In this document: positions 53,301-60,150 of the stretch, in pieces | Layout: each line of letters begins with the position of its first letter | Numbering within the stretch: position 1 is the first letter of the stretch | From: Pseudomonadales bacterium | GTDB taxonomy: Bacteria > Pseudomonadota > Gammaproteobacteria > Pseudomonadales > Porticoccaceae | Direction of reading: 5' to 3' | NCBI GenBank assembly: GCA_024234435.1 | Contig: JACKOF010000001.1 | Span: 1,116,001 to 1,180,000 of the forward strand | Length of the DNA: 64,000 nt | Made by a program: the position numbers and the translations under genes | The notes under the pieces: generated by a model | What the model saw: the letters and a program-made list of their open reading frames with translations, nothing else | The model's database searches: none | Told to the model about the DNA's origin: nothing

Positions 53301-56300
53301 CTGGTGCTGGCGATACTGACGCTGAAGCTGTCACCGTCCACGTAGGGATCATCCCCTTGTGCCGGTTGCGGATCGGAGCTGCCGGTCAGGGCGCCCGCCG
53401 CAAAGTGGATCACCACACCGTTGTCCAGCGTCACGCTGAACGGGGTCTGCGGGGCGTTATCGACACTGGCGGTGTAGATCAGGCTGTTGTTTTCGGCAGC
53501 ACTGACGTCGTTCAGGGTCACCGTGGTGGTGTCCAGGGTGTCGGTAATATGGATGGTGGCCGTGTCGCTGGTGTCCAGGGCTTCGAAGTTGCCACCGCTG
53601 GTGCTGGCGATACTGACGCTGAAGCTGTCACCGTCCACGTAGGGATCATCCCCTTGTGCCGGTTGCGGATCGGAGCTGCCGGTCAGGGCGCCCGCCGCAA
53701 AGTGGATCACCACACCGTTGTCCAGCGTCACGCTGAACGGGGTCTGCGGGGCGTTATCGACACTGGCGGTGTAGATCAGGCTGTTGTTTTCGGCAGCACT
53801 GACGTCGTTCAGGGTCACCGTGGTGGTGTCCAGGGTGTCGGTAATATGGATGGTGGCCGTGTCGCTGGTGTCCAGGGCTTCGAAGTTGCCACCGCTGGTG
53901 CTGGCGATACTGACGCTGAAGCTGTCACCGTCCACGTAGGGATCATCCCCTTGTGCCGGTTGCGGATCGGAGCTGCCGGTCAGGGCGCCCGCCGCAAAGT
54001 GGATCACCACACCGTTGTCCAGCGTCACGCTGAACGGGGTCTGCGGGGCGTTATCGACACTGGCGGTGTAGATCAGGCTGTTGTTTTCGGCAGCACTGAC
54101 GTCGTTCAGGGTCACCGTGGTGGTGTCCAGGGTGTCGGTAATATGGATGGTGGCCGTGTCGCTGGTGTCCAGGGCTTCGAAGTTGCCACCGCTGGTGCTG
54201 GCGATACTGACGCTGAAGCTGTCACCGTCCACGTAGGGATCATCCCCTTGTGCCGGTTGCGGATCGGAGCTGCCGGTCAGGGCGCCCGCCGCAAAGTGGA
54301 TCACCACACCGTTGTCCAGCGTCACGCTGAACGGGGTCTGCGGGGCGTTATCGACACTGGCGGTGTAGATCAGGCTGTTGTTTTCGGCAGCACTGACGTC
54401 GTTCAGGGTCACCGTGGTGGTGTCCAGGGTGTCGGTAATATGGATGGTGGCCGTGTCGCTGGTGTCCAGGGCTTCGAAGTTGCCACCGCTGGTGCTGGCG
54501 ATACTGACGCTGAAGCTGTCACCGTCCACGTAGGGATCATCCCCTTGTGCCGGTTGCGGATCGGAGCTGCCGGTCAGGGCGCCCGCCGCAAAGTGGATCA
54601 CCACACCGTTGTCCAGCGTCACGCTGAACGGGGTCTGTGGGGCGTTATCGACACTGGCGGTGTAGATCAAGCTGTTGTTTTCGGCAGCACTGACGTCGTT
54701 CAGGGTCACCGTGGTGGTGTCCAGGGTGTCGGTAATATGGATGGTGGCCGTGTCGCTGGTGTCCAGGGCTTCGAAGTTGCCACCGCTGGTGCTGGCGATA
54801 CTGACGCTGAAGCTGTCACCGTCCACGTAGGGATCATCCCCTTGTGCCGGTTGCGGATCGGAGCTGCCGGTCAGGGCGCCCGCCGCAAAGTGGATCACCA
54901 CACCGTTGTCCAGCGTCACGCTGAACGGGGTCTGCGGGGCGTTATCGACACTGGCGGTGTAGATCAGGCTGTTGTTTTCGGCAGCACTGACGTCGTTCAG
55001 GGTCACCGTGGTGGTGTCCAGGGTGTCGGTAATATGGATGGTGGCCGTGTCGCTGGTGTCCAGGGCTTCGAAGTTGCCACCGCTGGTGCTGGCGATACTG
55101 ACGCTGAAGCTGTCACCGTCCACGTAGGGATCATCCCCTTGTGCCGGTTGCGGATCGGAGCTGCCGGTCAGGGCGCCCGCCGCAAAGTGGATCACCACAC
55201 CGTTGTCCAGCGTCACGCTGAACGGGGTCTGCGGGGCGTTATCGACACTGGCGGTGTAGATCAGGCTGTTGTTTTCGGCAGCACTGACGTCGTTCAGGGT
55301 CACCGTGGTGGTGTCCAGGGTGTCGGTAATATGGATGGTGGCCGTGTCGCTGGTGTCCAGGGCTTCGAAGTTGCCACCGCTGGTGCTGGCGATACTGACG
55401 CTGAAGCTGTCACCGTCCACGTAGGGATCATCCCCTTGTGCCGGTTGCGGATCGGAGCTGCCGGTCAGGGCGCCCGCCGCAAAGTGGATCACCACACCGT
55501 TGTCCAGCGTCACGCTGAACGGGGTCTGCGGGGCGTTATCGACACTGGCGGTGTAGATCAGGCTGTTGTTTTCGGCAGCACTGACGTCGTTCAGGGTCAC
55601 CGTGGTGGTGTCCAGGGTGTCGGTAATATGGATGGTGGCCGTGTCGCTGGTGTCCAGGGCTTCGAAGTTGCCACCGCTGGTGCTGGCGATACTGACGCTG
55701 AAGCTGTCACCGTCCACGTAGGGATCATCCCCTTGTGCCGGTTGCGGATCGGAGCTGCCGGTCAGGGCGCCCGCCGCAAAGTGGATCACCACACCGTTGT
55801 CCAGCGTCACGCTGAACGGGGTCTGCGGGGCGTTATCGACACTGGCGGTGTAGATCAGGCTGTTGTTTTCGGCAGCACTGACGTCGTTCAGGGTCACCGT
55901 GGTGGTGTCCAGGGTGTCGGTAATATGGATGGTGGCCGTGTCGCTGGTGTCCAGGGCTTCGAAGTTGCCACCGCTGGTGCTGGCGATACTGACGCTGAAG
56001 CTGTCACCGTCCACGTAGGGATCATCCCCTTGTGCCGGTTGCGGATCGGAGCTGCCGGTCAGGGCGCCCGCCGCAAAGTGGATCACCACACCGTTGTCCA
56101 GCGTCACGCTGAACGGGGTCTGCGGGGCGTTATCGACACTGGCGGTGTAGATCAGGCTGTTGTTTTCGGCAGCACTGACGTCGTTCAGGGTCACCGTGGT
56201 GGTGTCCAGGGTGTCGGTAATATGGATGGTGGCCGTGTCGCTGGTGTCCAGGGCTTCGAAGTTGCCACCGCTGGTGCTGGCGATACTGACGCTGAAGCTG

Positions 56301-57076
56301 TCACCGTCCACGTAGGGATCATCCCCTTGTGCCGGTTGCGGATCGGAGCTGCCGGTCAGGGCGCCCGCCGCAAAGTGGATCACCACACCGTTGTCCAGCG
56401 TCACGCTGAACGGGGTCTGTGGGGCGTTATCGACACTGGCGGTGTAGATCAAGCTGTTGTTTTCGGCAGCACTGACGTCGTTCAGGGTCACCGTGGTGGT
56501 GACGCCATTACCACCATTTTCGCCACCATTACCCGAGTCACCTGAATCACCTGTTTGCAAACCGGGATCCGCTGTTGGTTCCAGTATGGATTGAGGAGGC
56601 AAATCCGGATCAATACCCGCTGTTGCTATTGCTTCCTGTCCAGACAGCTCAATGACTAACCCTTGGCCAATTTCGTCACTTGCACCGCCAACATCTCCAG
56701 CAGCAGGTTCTTCCAACTCATCTGTCGGGTCTTTCCCTTCTTCCAGAGCCGCCAACAGCTGTTCAAATTCAGGGTTTGAATCATCCGAGTAGTCGCTCTG
56801 GGCAAGTTGTTGGTAGCTGTTCCCGTTAAGCTGAAAACCACCTTCTCGAGGTAATTCACGGACAGATCCGTCTGCAAAGGTAATGACAACATGAGATCCT
56901 TCTATCACCTGAAGTACATCGTTTTCATGAACAGGATCACCGGGGTTTAATTCCCGCAGTGAACCGTCGGCAGAAACCACTACAGCGGTAGCACCGGCTG
57001 TTGAGGTAACAATGCCAACGATTTGCTGGCTTTCGCCCGTTTCGGTTGTATTTTTCTGCTCAATTAGATCATTCAT
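50351..57076 (-). CDS. LapA-like giant adhesin (retention module, Ig-like repeats, vWA, RTX)
   Basis: A 2241-aa type I-secreted surface adhesin. Residues 1-~120 are the retention module (QQIVGIVTSTAGATAVV, then DGSVRELPREGGFQL) that plugs the outer-membrane pore. PAAG at 124-127 fits the LapG cleavage site. From ~192 to ~1337 run eleven identical 99-aa LapA-type Ig-like repeats plus part of a twelfth. Then follow a T1SS-143-like segment (SEEGLLGGI), a von Willebrand A domain with MIDAS DVSGSMN near residue 1547, and RTX calcium repeats (GGTGNDILTGGAGEDIF, ~2095-2120) before the C-terminal secretion signal. The start has GGAGGT eight bases upstream. It is last in the lapB-lapC-lapE unit. Confidence 0.92.
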   Translation of the reverse strand: MNDLIEQKNTTETGESQQIVGIVTSTAGATAVVVSADGSLRELNPGDPVHENDVLQVIEGSHVVITFADGSVRELPREGGFQLNGNSYQQLAQSDYSDDSNPEFEQLLAALEEGKDPTDELEEPAAGDVGGASDEIGQGLVIELSGQEAIATAGIDPDLPPQSILEPTADPGLQTGDSGDSGNGGENGGNGVTTTVTLNDVSAAENNSLIYTASVDNAPQTPFSVTLDNGVVIHFAAGALTGSSDPQPAQGDDPYVDGDSFSVSIASTSGGNFEALDTSDTATIHITDTLDTTTVTLNDVSAAENNSLIYTASVDNAPQTPFSVTLDNGVVIHFAAGALTGSSDPQPAQGDDPYVDGDSFSVSIASTSGGNFEALDTSDTATIHITDTLDTTTVTLNDVSAAENNSLIYTASVDNAPQTPFSVTLDNGVVIHFAAGALTGSSDPQPAQGDDPYVDGDSFSVSIASTSGGNFEALDTSDTATIHITDTLDTTTVTLNDVSAAENNSLIYTASVDNAPQTPFSVTLDNGVVIHFAAGALTGSSDPQPAQGDDPYVDGDSFSVSIASTSGGNFEALDTSDTATIHITDTLDTTTVTLNDVSAAENNSLIYTASVDNAPQTPFSVTLDNGVVIHFAAGALTGSSDPQPAQGDDPYVDGDSFSVSIASTSGGNFEALDTSDTATIHITDTLDTTTVTLNDVSAAENNSLIYTASVDNAPQTPFSVTLDNGVVIHFAAGALTGSSDPQPAQGDDPYVDGDSFSVSIASTSGGNFEALDTSDTATIHITDTLDTTTVTLNDVSAAENNSLIYTASVDNAPQTPFSVTLDNGVVIHFAAGALTGSSDPQPAQGDDPYVDGDSFSVSIASTSGGNFEALDTSDTATIHITDTLDTTTVTLNDVSAAENNSLIYTASVDNAPQTPFSVTLDNGVVIHFAAGALTGSSDPQPAQGDDPYVDGDSFSVSIASTSGGNFEALDTSDTATIHITDTLDTTTVTLNDVSAAENNSLIYTASVDNAPQTPFSVTLDNGVVIHFAAGALTGSSDPQPAQGDDPYVDGDSFSVSIASTSGGNFEALDTSDTATIHITDTLDTTTVTLNDVSAAENNSLIYTASVDNAPQTPFSVTLDNGVVIHFAAGALTGSSDPQPAQGDDPYVDGDSFSVSIASTSGGNFEALDTSDTATIHITDTLDTTTVTLNDVSAAENNSLIYTASVDNAPQTPFSVTLDNGVVIHFAAGALTGSSDPQPAQGDDPYVDGDSFSVSIASTSGGNFEALDTSDTATIHITDTLDTTTVTLNDVSAAENNSLIYTASVDNAPQTPFSVTLDNGVVIHFAAGALTGSSDPQPGLPNEQVFEVSVAATSGGNYEALNTTDTAVVTVFDGNVPPVAQGGALTVSEEGLLGGIQDSQGVNDTTNASSDSVSLPAVDVNGDLLIYTLDTAESGLTSNGVAITFSGQGTDTLVGSVPDGLGGEITIITLSVDSSGTVTADLSGPVDHADTNIESDLSFDVTLAVSDGEFTDTANVSITIEDDSPVGDNVDKGIVLPDQQAVSVVVVLDVSGSMNNSTANGTRIGLAKQALDNLSDELFSQGGSVVISLITFSSDATYVGSFSNEAAFDSAVYGLSANGATNYNASLVETNQLLMEQLAQDRPENIQDLLYFISDGEPTAGGPVDVSLLTNGIADGDLPTVFSIGAGSGVSVAALDAIIPPSQQSDPDFGDPIIVNNFNDLSDTLIDLLALPAQTSGNFFVNGTPVLTKGADGGEITEIRFGGETYTQDSPEVSGSTLTATSVQGTLVVNFLTGSYEFTASDNLVNGDSVVIQLLFTDFDGDTAAAQLTLNVGDNTAPVAQSFNLITSAAGDFSMDSDEVARFSVDPDGDNAYLFSTTAGAEHTPYSQKAIIFGGFDYTVVDDQGQGSNTATASLIRDNNDDVLTGTAGRDLIIDKNSGFVSLDVRSGSTFNNNNLFGVAVGGLDAGLSVTKIVIDLSAINDAFFDVSGSGSTPFGVSSLVGISSANISSALSNSDQTLTINIAPGALTNGDSFRFGIDTDDNAVIGNGDDFGLLGVPVTLQLSDGSVVQSQYQPGANGTSKLSFEISAVNDAELLGNAGDDVLVGGTGNDILTGGAGEDIFVWNAGDAASNAIDTITDFNQSGGTYNTAEGDVLDISDLLTGEEMLDHSTSTSLAAALDANYLSVTSDGTDTTIVADVDGSGTGTATQTLIIEGVDLTNGGTTSSAQVIENLLNTNSLIVD
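53065..56501 (-). repeat. 297-bp tandem repeat array (11.6 copies)
   Basis: Period is exactly 297 bp (99 codons): the same anchor recurs from 53221 to 56488, eleven periods. By eye copies are almost identical in DNA. Two linked synonymous variants (TCTGTGG for TCTGCGG, ATCAAGC for ATCAGGC on the plus strand) occur only in copies 1, 7 and 12 counted from the protein N-terminus. The array is clearly richer in G+C than its flanks. The last copy diverges halfway. Confidence 0.95.
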
Positions 57077-57137
57077 TGCGTATTTACCTCCCGGCCCTGG
57101 CCGGTTAGACATCTTGCTATCTGCCAAATTTCAGTAC

Positions 57138-58454
57138 TTATATCTCTGAACCAACGGTGTTTAATAATTCACCCATGGCATGGAACAAACGGTACTCGTT
57201 AAACAGCAAATCAAAGTTTGCTCTGGTCAATGACTGTCGCGCGGAGATCATTTCATTTTCCGTATTAAGCAGATCCAGCAATGTACGACGCCCTAAATCG
57301 AACTGTTTAACATATGCATTTTTGGTTTCCTGTGCGTCAATTACGTAGTTTTCCAATACCGGGATCTGGTTTTGGATAGCGTCTCTGGCGACCCAGGCGA
57401 GCCTGACTTCCTGCTCTACTTGCCGATAGGTATTGGCCCGTATCTGTTTGGCTTTTTCAACCAAATAGGCGAACTGTTGTTTCTTTGCTTGATCGGAATT
57501 GCCGCGAAAAAGGTTGTAGCGCATACGCAGCATCACTTTCAGATCATCAACTTGTTCTTCTATCCCATCTATATTGTCGTTGAGATCGCGTTCAATCTCG
57601 ATGTGAAACTGCGGATAAAAACCACTTTTGGTTTGCTCATACTGATAACTCACCGCTTCAATATCAGCACTGGCCGATTTAAGCAAAGGGTGATTCTCTG
57701 TTGCTTTGGCTACTGCCTCAGCAACTGTTTCGGGCAGGTGTTTGCCGTAGGTCCCCGGAGTGACCAGTTCATTGGTTTCGGGGAAACGCCCTACTACCCG
57801 CTGAAAATTGGTTTTAGCGTCAAGCAGATTGGCCGTTTGTGAAATGACATTGCTTCTGGAAAGAGCCAAACGACCAGAAATCTGATCAAGATCGGCACGA
57901 CTCCCCACACCCGAATCAGCCCGCTTCTGCATTTTGTTATAGACTTCTTGATGTGTTGCCAGTGTCTGATCTGCCAACTCAAGAATTGCTTTCTGCTTGA
58001 GGACATCGAGGTAAGTCCTGACTACCTCCAGTGCGATATCCTCACCAACAGAGTGGGCGCGGTGGGCCGCGCTCTGATGCCTGGACTTCTGGTTCTTGTG
58101 TTCGTTGGGGGTATTAAAGCCGTCAAATACGAGCTGTCTTACGTTTAGCTGGGCTTCATGGCGTTCAAGTTCATTGCGCGTACGATCGGATGGGCTGAAA
58201 TCCCGGCCAGTAGGGTCACGTTCCTGAAAACCAAAACCCGCCAGTACATCGACCGTTGGTAAATACCCACCCAGAGCTTCACGCACCTGGCGCTCTCTGG
58301 CATCAACTTCACGCAGTTCAGCCTGAACCTCGGGGTTGGTTTCCAGCGTTTTGGCAACAGCGTCTTCAATACTTAACGTATCAGCCTGTATTTGATGGAA
58401 GCTGCCGATGAGCCCAAAAACGAGAACTGCCGATATCACTTTGTTTTTCAACAT
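57138..58454 (-). CDS. lapE: LapE-type outer-membrane TolC-family channel
   Basis: A 438-aa TolC-family protein with signal peptide (MLKNKVISAVLVFGLIGS, cleavage near IQA-DT). Two internally similar halves each hold long coiled coils (GEDIALEVVRTYLDVLKQK; ARDAIQNQIPVLENYV), and FDLGRRTLLDLLNTENEM is the family's conserved C-terminal segment. It provides the outer-membrane exit for the adhesin and, in the Lap model, the pore that holds its retention module. The start with AAGG upstream is preferred over one 14 codons earlier. The adhesin gene follows after 61 nt. Confidence 0.87.
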   Translation of the reverse strand: MLKNKVISAVLVFGLIGSFHQIQADTLSIEDAVAKTLETNPEVQAELREVDARERQVREALGGYLPTVDVLAGFGFQERDPTGRDFSPSDRTRNELERHEAQLNVRQLVFDGFNTPNEHKNQKSRHQSAAHRAHSVGEDIALEVVRTYLDVLKQKAILELADQTLATHQEVYNKMQKRADSGVGSRADLDQISGRLALSRSNVISQTANLLDAKTNFQRVVGRFPETNELVTPGTYGKHLPETVAEAVAKATENHPLLKSASADIEAVSYQYEQTKSGFYPQFHIEIERDLNDNIDGIEEQVDDLKVMLRMRYNLFRGNSDQAKKQQFAYLVEKAKQIRANTYRQVEQEVRLAWVARDAIQNQIPVLENYVIDAQETKNAYVKQFDLGRRTLLDLLNTENEMISARQSLTRANFDLLFNEYRLFHAMGELLNTVGSEI

Positions 58455-58788
58455 GAAACTGCCCTTAATCTTATCTTCTGGAAATCTAATGCCCATTTAT
58501 AGTTTTTGCGTTACAACGTATTTGAGGTAAATACCATAACCTTTTGTTTTTCGACACTCTCTCGTCTTGTTTTAACCACTGATTCAAAGCTCTGAATTCT
58601 TAATGAGACCTTGACATTAGCTATTCTAATCAACAAATAGTGTGAACCACGCACCGTTCGGGTGCGACTTTTTACCGTTTATTAGATAACTCACCAAAAA
58701 GGTGACGGTGTTCACATATTCGGGCTGACCATCCGATACGGTTCATCCATTCCAGACTTTTGATCAGCCCCGACCGAATGGGCAGAAA
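58455..58788. other. Gap between lapC and lapE
   Basis: No ORF of coding quality lies in these 334 bases. The left half is A/T-rich and probably contains a promoter for lapE. The right half holds the inverted-repeat structure described separately at 58641-58716. Confidence 0.5.
58641..58716 (-). other. Predicted three-way-junction RNA structure upstream of lapE
   Basis: A closing stem TGTGAAC / GTTCACA (58641-58647 with 58710-58716) encloses two perfect hairpins: CGCACC/GGTGCG (58650-58666) and TCACC/GGTGA (58691-58705). Read on the minus strand it lies in the leader between lapC and lapE. It fits no riboswitch class I recognise, and lacks the conserved core of the c-di-GMP-I riboswitch. Confidence 0.4.
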
Positions 58789-60150
58789 TTATCTTTCCCG
58801 AAGAGCCAGTTGTTTGGTTTTCAGAATAGGTTTCAGCAAATAGTCCATCACCGTTTTCTTACCGGTAAGAATATCTACTTGAACAGTCATACCGGCAATA
58901 ATGGGTAGAGGTTCTTCGGCTTTTCCCAGATGACTGCTTTCTGTCTGCAGACGCACCTGGTAATAACTGACACCTTCTTTATCTTCTATAGTATCAGGCG
59001 AGATCAAAGTGACTTTAGCAGGCAGGCCGCCGTGAACGGCAAAATCATAAGCAGTAAATTTAACGATAGCTTTCTGGTGTGGATGAATAAATGCAATATC
59101 GCGCGGCAGTACTTTCGCGTCAACCAGTAAAGAATCATCAAAGGGAACAATTTCTACCAGATCCATGCCCGGCTGAATCACGCCACCTTCGGTTTTTACC
59201 TTTAGCTGCTTCACGATGCCTTTCATCGGCGAACGAACAATTGTCCTATCGACCCTGTCTTCAAGTGCTTCGTTTGATTGCTCAAGCCGACCAAGCTCGG
59301 CGGTTATATCATTCAGCTCCTCTCTGACCGCGCTGCCATGCTGGTCCACAAAAGTATCAATGTTGTTCAGTGCTTCCCGATATGCAGACTCCAGTTGGGG
59401 AATGGCGATTCTCGCTCGATCCATTTCTCCCTTCAGGTCGTTTACCTGGCGCTGCAATCGCAACAGCTCGATTTGGGAAATAGCCCCCTCGGCCACCAGA
59501 GGCTCGGTAAAGGTTAATTCCTGACTCAACAGATTATAGCTGTCAGCAACACTTTTCTGTTTCACCTTGATGGAGGACAGTTCCTGATTTTTCTGGTTGG
59601 CTTTCTGCTTTAATGACTCCAGCTCCGAGGTATATTGACGTCGGCGTGAAGAAAACAGTTCTTTTTCCCTATCAACCAGCGCCTGTTCAACAGGATTACC
59701 CAGTTTTTCCAACTCTGACTGAAAATCGCCATTGCCCGCTTCGGCCCGCAGGCGAGCCGCTTTAACCGCCAGCTGATTCGCCTGTAACGCACGTTCCTTG
59801 AATGTTGAAGCAAAAATAGTGTCATCAATTTGCAGTAAAGGTTGACCTTTGGCGACAATATCACCCTCAGTAACCATCAGTTTGGCCAAAATACCGCCTT
59901 CCAGATTTTGTACGATCTGGATATCACTGGAAGGTACAATTTTGCCTTCTCCACGGGTAAATTCATCGACTGTCGCGAAACTGGCCCAGATGATCATAAT
60001 CAGAATAAACGTGGCGATCACCCACATCAGCACCTGAGAAGTAATGGGCGATTGTTTCAACACCGCCTCAGAGGAGTATGACATGTACTTGAGGTCTGTT
60101 GAGGACGTCTGGTCGAAATGCTCGCGAAGTCTTTTAATATCAAATGCCAT
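58789..60150 (-). CDS. lapC: LapC-type HlyD-family membrane fusion protein
   Basis: A 453-aa periplasmic adaptor for type I secretion. One membrane helix (~38-58, MWVIATFILIMIIWASFATV), then the lipoyl-like half FTRGEGKIVPSSDIQIVQNL, a long coiled coil (~130-300) and the C-terminal beta region with VRSPMKGIVKQLKVKTEGG and MTVQVDILTGKKTVMDYLL. It joins the ABC protein LapB to the TolC-like LapE. Its ATG overlaps the lapB stop by one base. Confidence 0.92.
   Translation of the reverse strand: MAFDIKRLREHFDQTSSTDLKYMSYSSEAVLKQSPITSQVLMWVIATFILIMIIWASFATVDEFTRGEGKIVPSSDIQIVQNLEGGILAKLMVTEGDIVAKGQPLLQIDDTIFASTFKERALQANQLAVKAARLRAEAGNGDFQSELEKLGNPVEQALVDREKELFSSRRRQYTSELESLKQKANQKNQELSSIKVKQKSVADSYNLLSQELTFTEPLVAEGAISQIELLRLQRQVNDLKGEMDRARIAIPQLESAYREALNNIDTFVDQHGSAVREELNDITAELGRLEQSNEALEDRVDRTIVRSPMKGIVKQLKVKTEGGVIQPGMDLVEIVPFDDSLLVDAKVLPRDIAFIHPHQKAIVKFTAYDFAVHGGLPAKVTLISPDTIEDKEGVSYYQVRLQTESSHLGKAEEPLPIIAGMTVQVDILTGKKTVMDYLLKPILKTKQLALRER

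Noticed and set aside
53065..56501. Tandem repeats considered as a CRISPR array or satellite
   Set aside because: The units are 297 bp, contiguous and coding, without spacers.
53069..56545. A 1158-aa open frame on the plus strand across the adhesin repeats
   Set aside because: It is the antisense shadow of a stop-free 297-bp repeat whose length is a multiple of three, so one open copy makes all copies open. It has no ribosome site and no domain. The minus-strand frame carries recognisable adhesin domains.
58641..58716. c-di-GMP-I riboswitch in front of lapE
   Set aside because: Attractive given the Lap context, but the conserved core sequences and the tetraloop/receptor are missing. Kept only as an unassigned structure.
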